A DNA stretch of 64,000 bases from Hofstenia miamia (lineage: Eukaryota > Xenacoelomorpha > Acoela > Hofsteniidae). The position numbers were made by a program, and so were the translations under genes. The stretch spans positions 298,068-362,067 of the forward strand of contig CABFPE010000429.1 of the NCBI GenBank assembly GCA_900660155.1. The letters run 5' to 3'. The notes under the pieces were generated by a model. The model ran no database searches. It saw only the letters and a list, made by a program, of their open reading frames with translations, and was not told the origin of the DNA. Shown piece after piece: positions 41,501 through 54,737 of this stretch (position 1 is the stretch's first letter; each line of letters begins with the position of its first letter).

Positions 41501-44500
41501 AGACACAGACCTGGCAAGCCCATTGCAGCTTCAGGCGACGATTATAAAATGATGGTGATACAAGTGTGATGAAGATGGTGATTTTTTAAGAATAAATTGC
41601 TATGTATGTTGAACGACTCATTGACATCATTTTTGATGTTTAGATTACAGTTGATAAATAAATTTTTCTTCTGCCGACAAGGACTTTTGGATAGGGCTGT
41701 GCGAATATTCGTTTAATACTCGATACTCGAGGTATTTAAATTTACTCGCTATTCGGTCGAACAAATGAGCGGTTCTCATTGAACCATTGCGCTCGTTGGA
41801 TAATCACACGTTCTTTTGCGCTTTTTTAGTTAGGCCTAGAAGTAATTTGCTTCGAAATATAAAATTTGGTTTCAATCATGTGTTTTTAATTGCTCGAACT
41901 CTAGATATACTCGTTACACGATGTATTGGATTCTTAATACTCGATACTGAATTTTAGAACACTTTGTGTATCTGAATTCCAGGTAGAAACTGAGTTAATA
42001 AACCAAAGACATTTTGTGCGTTGTTCGCTCACTAAAAGTTAGTACACACAGAAAACGAAATCTGCGAGACATGCAGCTAACTATTAGAAAAAAACAGAAT
42101 CAAATTATTTCTATTATTAATGTTTATGATTTTTCAATTATTTGTTAATATAATTTTTCTTATTTTGAGAATTATTTTAAATATAAATCTGTATTAATAA
42201 GTTTGTATTTCGTAAATATGAATTACTGTGTTTAGATATTTATAGTAAACAGACAATCAAATTCAAGCAATGTCACAAATTTGAATGCTGTATAAATTTT
42301 GGCAAGGGACCATTTTTTTGCATGGAACTATAGGAAAAATTTATTGCAAGTCAGTGTTGTATAAGGATGACTTTGAAACTACGGCTAGATTTTCGTTCAA
42401 AGCCAACCAGGATTGAATGACGTAAATGTTACAAGCTTTGTCGTTGCCAAGCACCAATTCGTTCGAGGCAAAAAACATTATTCAATAAATGCACCCATAG
42501 CCTATGGTGCTTATCCTATGGGCCATAGGATCGATTAAATGAAATTTAATAAAGTGCTAGTATTTTTGGGAAGAGGCTGCATTATGTTTAATGCTAATTG
42601 ACTCAGGTTCAGAGGGAAAGGGAGGGGTTAAGGATAATGCTTGAACCAGTCTTTAAAGGCCATTTCTCAGATACATAGCCATTAATTGTTTCCAATTAGT
42701 GAATTTTGGCAAGGACAGCATAGAAAAATATTTCTGTCACCAAATTTTAATTTTCCAGTACTCTACATGTACATTTGTATTTTAAAATTATATACAACAA
42801 ATTGAGTGTAGATATCATAATACAGGTTTTTAAAATTATCACAATTATTATATATTATTCCATTTCGTGCATTTTGTTTTATGCATTAAAAGTAAATAAT
42901 TATATTTTACTAACAAGTGAAGACAGAGTGGCACATAGATCATGTGTTTGATTAATCTATCTAGATTCTTAATGAAATCCATTGTTTATTACATGTCTGT
43001 TTAATTATATCAATAAATGAGCACCCTTTTTACACATAAATTCCCATTTTTCTTTTAAAAATGCCACCCAAACTGGTTTTCTGATCTAGGCAATTAAAGA
43101 AGGCTATTAAATTTGTTCTTTATTATATTAAGTAACTTAAATGGACCATCCAAAAAATTTGCAACAAGGTTTTGAATTATTTGTTTATGAGTTGAGTTGA
43201 AAATTGTATATAATCTTTTATTTCTTTTGTCTAAAACGTAATCTTAGATTAGATTCACTAAAGATTTGAACTTTTCGAAGTGCATTGATTTCTGAGAAAC
43301 TGATCGCTCCATACGCCTGGTGGCTTGGTTTTTAACACAAAATGCTAATTTATATGGATTTAGCAATTGATAGAAAGCAAAACAAACTCTTTGATGTCTA
43401 GACTTCTTTCTCTGTATTGAATTCTTGAGTCAATGTATGCGTTAATTATCAATCAACTTCCTCAGGAAAGAAATTCAGGGAAAATTTATTAATTAATATT
43501 TACCAGACCTTCTACCTCATGGTTTTAATGCTGATGATATTTTTTAGGTTTTCACCACGCGAACTTCCTATCGTCAGTATTTCCTGAATCATGGTACGTG
43601 TTTTTATTCTTTTCAAAATCGAGAACAGGTGTTTAGTCTTCTGATCGTCATGGGAATAGTCTTAAGTCTTTCTTTAAAACTCCTAAATATCGATGCTGCA
43701 GATTTCCAATTTACTCCAAAAGTCTTTTTTCTATTTTTACTTCCCCCGTAAGCGTTTACCTAATATTTTATGTGATTATATTTTAAGAGTTTCATCTAGA
43801 ATCTAGCCAATCGCACTGGAAATTCAGCAGACCTGCAGAAATTTAACTTGTATAGTCCCGACATATATATACACCACTGTGTACTTTTAAAGTTATTTTT
43901 TCTCCAGGTGCCGTCGCACCGGGCCTCCAAATGGCAATGAAATTTTTTATTCTCCAAAAATTGAAGTAATGTTTATTATAGTAGTTTTAAATACATTTGG
44001 GACCCTAATTTGGAATTTTTAACCTTTTTTTTGCGGCCCCAACATATCAAAATCCCAAAGTAATTATATAAATTAACAAAAATATGGTACCCAAAATTAT
44101 CCTTATCAAAAAATTTTAGAAAATTTTGAAAGGCCGCCACTGCCGGGCCTGTTAAAATCTGACTAGGCCTATGTAATATAATATAATATTCTATTAATAC
44201 AGGGCCTACTTAAGTAGGGCCTGAGTCATAAGAATTATACTCCTACTCCCTTCCACTCTTTTAGTTGTCGGATTGTTTTTATTTGAACATAGATTTTAGT
44301 TAAAATATAGAATCTCTCAACTTATTTACACACAAGCAAATGCGAGCTGAAAAAGATTTTTTCTAGTATTCTTAGGTTGGAAATTTCTCCAAGCTTTCCA
44401 TTTACTATTTTTCATGTATGATACTTATTTTGATAAAGTAACGGAGCTATAGATTCGTTGAAAACAACAATCTTCGCTAATGAAAGTGTTTCGACAAATT

Positions 44501-47500
44501 TACAGAATCATGAAAAGAGGCTATAAAAACAGTCTTTTATCAAAAAACCAAGCCCATGAAGAACATTGTATGGACACAGAAGGCATTAAATCCATATATC
44601 ATAAGTATAATGGACTGGGTTGTCATTGCATTTTGCCCACATAAGAAATCATAGAAATCTTGCGTGGTTAAGTACTATCGGCACCATTGTTTTGTGAGAA
44701 ATAGCTATTCTTTAAAGTTTTCGAAAAATAATCTCATAATTACATTGTTTATACCTGTCAGTTGAATTACAATAGACATTTCCTATAGGTAATAAATGTG
44801 TAGAAATGCGCTAGGCCTAGGTCGGACTAAAGCCATCTCCTGTTTATTTCAACTACAAATATTTCATGAACATATTCATGTACATGTACATATGTTGAAC
44901 AGTATTCGTCAGTGTCCTTATGATGTAGGAGATAAACATTGAATACTTTGCAGCAATAGCATTGCTTTTCTTTGCTATGGATGTACAAAGCACCGTTGGA
45001 AAATGTGTTTTCTGTATGTTTTGATTCTGTGGTAAATGCATTGTAAACGGGCCGTTGGACACAAATACGGGATTTTCTTTAAAATCAACCGATGCAGAAA
45101 TCCTCTAAGACTAACAATTGTTGTTTTAATTGAAAATGGTTTTTGTAGAATAACTGATGCTGAAAATATTTTTTTAATAAACTCTTTACTTTTAACATTT
45201 TGTAATGCTTTCTGGAAAAATTATTTTGTATTTCCTCTTTCCAAATTGCTCTTACACTCTAGAGAAATTACGCTAATATTTTTTCACATATCCCTTGTCT
45301 AGCCGTTGTGGGACTATCTGTGTTGTAAATTAGTTAATGCTCATTTTTATTTTCAACATCATGGTTACGCATTTCGCAATTTCGCACATTTTCTTCTTGA
45401 ATTAGCCTCATTATTTTAAAAAGCAATTAATAAGCAAGTTTCAATTCCTAGTAATTGGATTGTTAGCGTTTAAGTGTAAGCCAAGGAAGCGCTGCTTTTA
45501 AATATTCCAATTTTGCATGTCTTTTATTTTTTTATAGACATGCTGTTAATTTTAGGTCAAATATTTAAGAATAAAAGATAGATTGACAACTTTAATAAAT
45601 GCTACCATTTAACCTTTTACTATGTTGGCATCTGTAGAATTTGCTTTTTAGTCTGAAGTCATATTAAATTCTATAAAATTTTTAAAAGTCTAACTTATTT
45701 TTGGACCATATGAAGAATAATTGCAATAATAAATTTTCTGTTTAATTCAGTCAAATTTGAAAGACAATGGGTAAACCTCACTGCTCATATTCCTCCAGAA
45801 TTTATTTTTTATTTTTCGGTTTAACCCTAATCTGGTTTGTTCGCATTTAATGTTACAAACCATTTTTCCACGTCTTCGTCTACATCTTCAAACTAGTCGG
45901 GATATTGAATGAATGCTCTCTAATGTAATGATGAAAGTTTATGCTAAAGTTTATCTCTGTGTCTGATGTACTTGAAACTGTAAACTTTTTAATGAACATT
46001 TCGATTTTTTAAAATTAGTTCAAATTATCTCCATGTAACGGACTTTTCCATGAATTTGGACATCCATAGGTCTGAAAGGCATCTGGATCTGAAAATGCAT
46101 TCCATGAACAAATATGCCATGCAAGAGAAATTGTATAGCTTTTTGAAAACCCTGCGTAATTTAAGGTTCCTACCTAACTAATCACCCCACTGTTGGGTTT
46201 TGACGAGTTACCAACCTGATTGATCAATGGTGCCTATTCAGCATCAAGCAATTTTATTCTAGTAATAAAAAGATAATTGTTTTATCTGTGTATTGTGAAT
46301 AAACCATTCGTGGATAAAATTTTGAAAGAGGATAGTATCCTTAGTAGAACGAGTTTGAGCATTAATAACAGAATTGAGATAGGGCCAAATGAGATACTTA
46401 ATCTAGTGAGCAGTTGGGTAGGTGTAATTTCTAATTCTTAGTGTTGGAAAACTAAAAAATTATTCTATTTTAACCTCATTACAACGATTCTCATAACTTC
46501 AATCCTTCAATAAATTGGAATTCGCGGAAGTTCATTTATCAATTTAATTTGCTATTGTCTAGCCATTTTAATTTTGCAGTGATGGGATAATTTCTGAGAT
46601 TATAAGACATATTAACTCCAGTTAATAATTTCTCTTGTAGGAAGGTCCAACATTTTCCTTACAAATTCATTTGCGTTGCTTCGTTAAATTGTTGCGCAAT
46701 TTACAAAGTTTTTTAAGGGAAAAACTTTCCATTTGTAACCATAATTCTTGATGTTCAACGGCTGAACACGACTTTTTGTTTGCGGCGGCAAGGTTTTAGA
46801 AAATATGGAATTTTCCTTAAGATATTAATGACGCTAAGAAATTTATAAATAAATCATTTGAAAACTAGAAAGAACACGTGTGATTACTGCTACATTACAT
46901 AAATTCTTTTATCTGTAGAAAATGATCAGCGGCGGAATGGGGAAACCTCAGCGCCAGGAGCACCAGGCTCTAGCATGGGTGAAATTTCCTTCAATTTTCA
47001 ATTTGGCTTACAAAATTATTAATTTCCAAAAAATTAGAGTAATAAAGAGAATCATAGTGAAAAATAGTTGTAATATTTTTAACAGATTTTTGGAGGCACC
47101 GCAGTTGCAATTGGTTTGGGATTCCGTTCACAGACACCGTTATGACTTCCCAATTGAGATGTTCTCTCATCACAACATTATATCGCAATTTTTTTTATAA
47201 TTTTTCACATGATAAACATTTTTGTAATTTGCCACCACGATTGTTTGAATTAAAACTTTTACTTGGATAAGGGCATCACATTCAAACTTATGTATTTCAA
47301 TATATTTTTAATCTTTTCTCCGTTTTTGAAGACATTTGTTCTCTCCGACCTTCAAAATCGTCATCATATAATTTAGGATAATGTTGGAGTCAGCATTTGC
47401 TCTTCACGATCGCGCTGTGTGGGACAACATTGGCACCATCCTTCTGTTTGCTGTCATAGTATGATTTCATTCCATTGCATAATTCCAAGACATTTTGTTT

Positions 47501-50500
47501 AGGGAACGCTTATCAACTGCTTTTTAATGGGTATTATTCATTTTAGTCTCCAAATTTATACATAATAAATACTTTTCTAAAAATTTAAAAATATGTCATT
47601 TCTTATTACTCCGCACATATTTCAGAAATTGAGATCAGAGATTTTATGTCATTTCTTCGAAAAGCATTTGGCTTATATCAATCAGTTTGACTGTGTCATA
47701 CACAATGAAATCAAGATTTGGAACATAGTGTCATTTCTGAAAATTTGATTTTGATATTTTGTGAGTGTAAAACTAAATGTCTAGATGTATACCAAATGTC
47801 AATGTTCAATCTCTAAAGGCAAATTCTATTATTTAACACTAGAACAGCGAGCACTCCTTGAGAATATATTTACATCTAATGTTTCAAATGCGCAAAGTAT
47901 TTCATAGAAACGAAATTTCTACTAATGGCAAATTCAATGAGATTATCAACATAATTGGTCATTTTGACCTATCGTTGCGTTTCTAGTGTTAAATAACAAC
48001 ACATTGGTTTTTTAACAATGTACATCGTTTAACGTTGAAAAACTCTCTATCAAATTAATTAATGTATAGATTTATGAAATTTATGTTGATTATGTGTGTT
48101 ATTATATATTGAATGGTTTTCTAATGCAATCTTTCAGCATGTAATAAGCTGTTTGTTTAGGTATTAGTTTATATGGATTATCAGTTCTTGGTTGGTATGG
48201 ATCTGGTTGTAGGATAACACTCATTCAATGTTATTTATTTGCTGCGCTCATATCAGCTGTTGATCCTGTTGCAGTAAGATTTTAGTTATAATTTACATAG
48301 CATACTCAATTCTTTATAACAAAATGAATTTGGTTAAAAATCGATTTATAGAAAGTTAGGGATCTGGAAGCGAAGTGTGCTGCCGTTTTCACATGTTTTT
48401 CATCCATTTTTCTCATTCATTTAGAGATCATAATACTGTCTAAAGTTGTTATTTTATTTGCATTGGGTTTTTTTGGCGTTTTGAAGGGTATAAAATTATC
48501 TGAAACCCCAACTAAATAACGAGTAATTTTTTTGTACTAAACCTTAACCATCAATTCCAAAGTATTGTTTACAGTTTTGGATAGTTTTTATAATAATTTT
48601 TAAACGCTAATAACTCACTAAGTAATAGAGATATCTAAAACCTGAAAATGCCTTTTACCCGTAGATGCGCCAAATTTCAGGATGCCCAAAACGGTTTTAT
48701 GCCTTTAAATATAAAATGAACAGTTTTAGGTTAAATAGTCAATCTATAAGTATTATGTTTCAACTTGGTAATTTAGTTATTTTTTAGTATTATATTTCTA
48801 ATTTTATTGGCAACTTTTTATAGGTATTAGCCATTTTCAACGAAGTAAATGTCAACGCAGCTTTATACTTTTTAGTTTTCGGTGAATCACTTTTAAATGG
48901 TATGAATTTCAATAAGTTTTGCACACTTATGAAGTATTTAGATGCCGTCACAGTGGTGCTATACAATACACTAAACACGTTTGTTACCATGGATAAAATT
49001 TATCCTATAGAGGTTAGTATCTCTAATCATGAAGTGGTGCTACCCATATGCATGTTCGTTAATATTTTGATATCGCTCTTATATGAACAAAAACTAATTC
49101 CTGAGACGACGGGAATATATTAATGACAGGTTTATCATGAATTTAAGTGTTTTATTGACACATGTCGTTCTTCTGCGAATGCTGTGTGATTTTCTAAAGG
49201 AAGGTATTGTGTTTCAATGTTTAGTCGATAATATTTCATGATTCATTTACAATTTACTTCCATCTTTTACATGCAGAGCTGCATTGTTTACTTAGTGATG
49301 AATGCAGAGCACTGGAAAATCAACACATCTATGGAAATGATATCGAAGGAAATCTTCGAGTTAAAGCCTATGTTGTTATATTTATCAACATTGTGAACGT
49401 GGACAGTGTTTTTTAAATGCTCTCTACATCGCTTTGTACTTTTGTTAGGATTATTTCGACAATTGAAAAAACACAGAGAAATCGCGTAAATTTGATTTTT
49501 ATTAAATCTATATTATCAGATATTTATCTCGTCTAAAACAGGGTTGGAAACAGGTCGACCCGACACGATCCGCCTCGCGGATTGGGTAAATAATTAGACA
49601 GATAGGGTTGAGGGCCAATCTTAGATATGATTTAGGAGCAATTATAGAAGTTATACTTGAGCATCTTTGAAATTTTTAGGAGTAATTTTAGAAGTTAAAC
49701 ATTTGCATCTTTGAAATTTTTTTCATACTTTTATGTTTAAAGTACTTTTGTGCGTATTATACTACTTTAATCATTTTTTATTTGAGTTGGGTTCAAGAAA
49801 GTAACCTATTTCCCACCCATGTCAAGAATGTGTGAATTTAAATTCGTTGGTTCTAGCATACAGATAGCCTTCAAATTGATACTTAGCATGCGCGGCTTTA
49901 AATTCGTTAAGACTTGGGGCGAGGCACCTTTCAATTTTGAGTCGAGATAATTTAAAATATAATGATAATTTAAACAAAAATATATCCAAGAGAAAATGCA
50001 TTGTAAAATGTAACCCTCTACAATTTCGGATGAACGTGAACATCAAACATATTTGAAATGTATGGAACAATTGCGAAATCGTCAAGGAGACGGACTCACT
50101 CCTGGAGATGCCTTCCCCTAAAATTAAGCATGATAATTACAATGTTTGCCCTTAGTAAATTACAAGTAATGTAAACGGTAACTCTTGAATACCTTCCTTA
50201 AAACATAGTATAAGTTTATCTCTTTTTAAAAATAAAAATGTTACGGAAAATTCAGCCTTTTAAAGTTCACTGATATATTTCATCCAACGTATTTAGAAAA
50301 AAATGAATTCTAGCTTATATTTTGACTTTTTCAAAATTTCAATTTCACTTCAATGCATAAACATCAGAAACTTTTAATTTTTTGGGGAATGATTAAGTCC
50401 CATGATACTTTTATTTTAGTACATAACCCCAGAATCGAATTATCAGGATGGAGAAGAGATCTGATCGCCTAAACCTTATTAGCGNTGTAACCCTCTACAA

Positions 50501-52006
50501 TTTCGGATGAACGTGAACTGTGAACATCAAACATATTTGAAATGTATGGAACAATTGAGAAATCGTCAAAAAGACGGACTCACCCCTGGATGCCTTCCCC
50601 TAAAATTAAGCATGATAATTACAATGCTTGCCCTTAGTAAATTACAAGTAATGTAAACGGTAACTCTTGAATACCTTCCTTAAAACATAGTATAAGTTTA
50701 TCTCTTTTTAAAAATAAAAATGTTACGGAAAATTCAGCCTTTTAAAGTTCACTGATATATTTCATCCAACGTATTTAGAAAAAAATGAATTCTAGCTTAT
50801 ATTTTGACTTTTTCAAAATTTAAATTTCACTTCAATGCATAAACATCAGAAACTTTTAATTTTTTGGGGAATGATTAAGTCCCATGATACTTTTATTTTA
50901 GTACATAACCCCAGAATCGAATTATCAGGATGGAGAAGAGATCTGATCGCCTAAACCTTATTAGCGTTTCTACTCGGAATACAAAATCGAAATTACTTTG
51001 AATTTTGAGCGGTTTTGTAATGGATTTCACATATAATGAAGTGTATTTTCAGTGAAGTTATAAATGAATGAAATTTGAAGTTACTAATTCTTTGGTGCCT
51101 TTAACATCGGAACTATTTTAATATCCAGTAATTGTTAAAAATATTTATAATTTAATAAATAATTTAGAATAAAGAAAAGCAAAATTGTGAATTACGATTC
51201 AAAGCGTTCACTAATTATATCAGCCGTTTTCCATTAAGGTTAATACGCGACACGCCCACGGCTAAATAATTTTTGTTTAATTTCAATTTTGTTGAACAAA
51301 TATTGTTTATTGGAAGTCGCCACGCGGCCTTTTGTAGTTGTATTTGAAACTTAAAGTGCAAGAAAAATTTTCTTATCTCTCCTTTTAATCAATTTCTCCA
51401 TTAATGCTTTATCAACTATGAGGTAACCTTAACTTAGACCTTAACAACAGCGTGTGACGGTATTTCTTATGTTAATTTCAAATTTGGGCAAATTTACGTT
51501 CTCGTTAAGTTAAGGCTTACCTTACCTGCGGTGTGCGACGGTCAATTTGGAGTCGCACACTGTTAAGTTTTATAAACAATTTCGTATTTAAAAAACATGC
51601 ATATATATATATATATGTATATATANTATCAGCCGTTTTCCATTAAGGTTAATACGCGACACGCCCACGGCTAAATAATTTTTGTTTAATTTCAATTTTG
51701 TTGAACAAATATTGTTTATTGGAAGTCGCCACGCGGCCTTTTGTAGTTGTATTTGAAACTTAAAGTGCAAGAAAAATTTTCTTATCTCTCCTTTTAATCA
51801 ATTTCTCCATTAATGCTTTATCAACTATGAGGTAACCTTAACTTAGACCTTAACAACAGCGTGTGACGGTATTTCTTATGTTAATTTCAAATTTGGGCAA
51901 ATTTACGTTCTCGTTAAGTTAAGGCTTACCTTACCTGCGGTGTGCGACGGTCAATTTGGAGTCGCACACTGTTAAGTTTTATAAACAATTTCGTATTTAA
52001 AAAACA

Positions 52007-52059
<53 letters not shown>

Positions 52060-54682
52060 AGTGTTTCAGAAAGACTGTCTTTTTTATCCATTGGAAATAT
52101 ATTAAACAAAAATAGAACAAATCACAATTTTTATTACATCGTAGTTGGTCAAACAAATTATAATAAGTGTCGAAATTGCGTTCCATTTTCTTTTAAACAA
52201 AGCATTGATCTTCTTTTAACAGATAATGCTACTTTACGAATAGTTTCTTCAGAGATGTCCATTATTACATCGTCAAGAACATCCTTCAATTGCATCAAGG
52301 TTTGGGCTTTAAGAGTATCACTTCAGACTTGGGCTTTAAGAGTATCACTTCAGACTTGTCATGCCGCCAGAACTAGAAATCAAGTGGGTTTAAATCTGGG
52401 GATGGTGCACACCAGATGTTTCCTGCTTTTCTTGTAGAAAATTCATGCAAGGCTTCCCTGTATGAGGTGGAACGCCATAGTGAATAAACTAGTAAACTCT
52501 TCTTGTAGCTTTGCCACTTAGAGCAGGCCAAGCAAGAGTCTTCGGCACATCCAAATAAGTAGCAGAAATTGGTTTGAGATCCTCTCCATGAAACCAATGC
52601 AGTGGAAGGAATGCACCGTCGACAAATCCTCACCATGCCATGGGCATTTGTGTGGATTGGTTTTTGGGTTTTACTGGCGACAACCAAATTGGGATTTACT
52701 GGGGATCACTAGCTTGGTCGGCACTAGATTTAAAGTAAGCCACTTTTCATCACTCAAAATAACATTATCAAACCACGAATCAACTTGATGAGCAAAAAAA
52801 ATTTGCTAGTGTACAATCTTTGATGCAGGCCTGAGAAAGGCTATGAACAACTGTTGGTTTGAATGCTTTATAGTCTAGGATTTCCCGGAGAATTCGCCAA
52901 ATGATAGTTACATACAATTCAAATTGAATTTCTGCGCTGCATAATGATGAATGTGGTTCATAATCGAAGTGAGTTTGACTCTTCTGATTTTTGCACCTAC
53001 AGATGATTGACCAGTTGGTATAGACGGACAACTGGTTTGAATAGCTTTGAAGCGATCAACAACGCGCATAAGTGCATGTTATCCAATGGTACATTAGTTG
53101 AAGATATTAAATATTGATGGCAAAATTACAAAAGATCCATATTGAAACACAGTAAAACTTTCTTGCTCTAGTGTCAATGGCGAATTTGGTCTGCGTAACA
53201 TTTTCTCCAATGTGTACATACACTGATGACGTAATGATAAATGAAACTGTTTGTATGTATAACATTGACCAATCAAAAACTGCAATTCAAAATCAACTAA
53301 CTTACACTGAGTGAAAGTATATAAAAATACCATCATCCTGTTTATATATATATATATATATATATAAATATATATATGAAAAGCAATTTGTACTCAAGGT
53401 GCCGTTGTGCGAGTTTTTGAACACAACAGCAAACGATTGTTGTTTAGCACAACAACCTCAGCACAACACAACACAACAAAGTCATTATTGATAAAAAATA
53501 CAATTCTAGAATTTACAAAAATTTAATCAAGGACGATTGAAAGAAAAATTTGTAAACAAAATGACAATCTTGTTAGATTTTAAGAAGGAGAATTTGATCA
53601 GATTCTATTTTAACCTGAAATACAACTGCTGTTATAAAAAGTGTCTTCGATATGTTCTCCATTGAATCCCCAATCAGCAAATATCCACACATGTCTAATT
53701 GGGCTGGCAGCATCTGTTTTCTTTGATTATGACTTTCATATTAAACTTCGAAATCTGAATGACAATTGCTTATATCTGATTGTGCTTTTCATAGTCTGCA
53801 TTTCTGACAGCTTCATTTTTTGTCTGAAACAAATGATGTAAAAATAGAATTAAATCGTTTTCTTTAAATTTCTATTTTTGCACTTTCTGTTGACGTTTCA
53901 ATGCTTTGCATATTAGCTGGTTTTATTTATTAAGAGTACTTATATATGTTTTAGTATATTTCTATTAATGGACCCAACCCGAAAATTCAGCATCAATTAT
54001 CCAAACAGACTATATAAAATAATTTTGGCGTTATTTGACAAATGAATGATCTCGTTTAAAATCATATTTCAAATCTCATGACTGTAAACATCTGGAATTG
54101 AGTCTACTAAATTTCTGTTTACACAAATGCACTGTTACAGCTGAACCAAGATTTCGGTTGGACATTCAAAGTCAATTGTCCATTGGTTTATTTTTGGTGA
54201 TTCATCTATTTTCTGTATTATGGGGGAGGGGGCTTTCTCAATATGTTTTATTTCTAAAACGGCAAAATATTGCATGCAAATCTTATAAAATCGCATATTA
54301 TATTCAAATATCCAAGTTTAAATGCATATGTCTCAAAATTATGGTCCCCAAAATAGGAAGTATTAATTCTTTGATGTCCAATTATTGAACCAATTAATGT
54401 TCACCTAACTTTAATATAAATTTAACACTAGAACTGCGAGCATTCCTTGAGAATATATTTATATCTGATGTTTAAAACGCAAAAATTATAGAATAGAAAC
54501 AAGATTTCTGCTAATAGCAATAATAACAAATTCAATGAGATTAGCAACATAATTGGAAGTATATGTGCCTGCTAGCGTTTTTGCTGAATGAATAATGAAG
54601 CAAACAAAAAGGCTTATAGGTCATTTTGACCTATTGCCGCGTTTCTAGTGTTAAACTAACATTAAAGTGTTAATAATGCTAA

Positions 54683-54737
<55 letters not shown>

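Noticed and set aside
44201-44222. AGGGCCTACTTAAGTAGGGCCT near-palindrome as a regulatory site
   Set aside because: It is a single imperfect occurrence among several AGGCCT-rich transposon scraps; nothing links it to regulation.
46922-47200. 92-codon ORF beginning [10 protein letters not shown] as an extra exchanger exon
   Set aside because: The exchanger exons 3 and 4 join perfectly in phase without it, and it has no NHE similarity. Its GC-rich start looks like a transposon scrap.
48902-49123. 73-codon plus-strand ORF as an independent small gene
   Set aside because: It is the read-through of mini-intron 7, exon 8 and the start of intron 8. The conserved part belongs to the exchanger.
52006-52186. 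ORFs rich in Tyr-Ile repeats on both strands
   Set aside because: They are translations of the (AT)n microsatellite.
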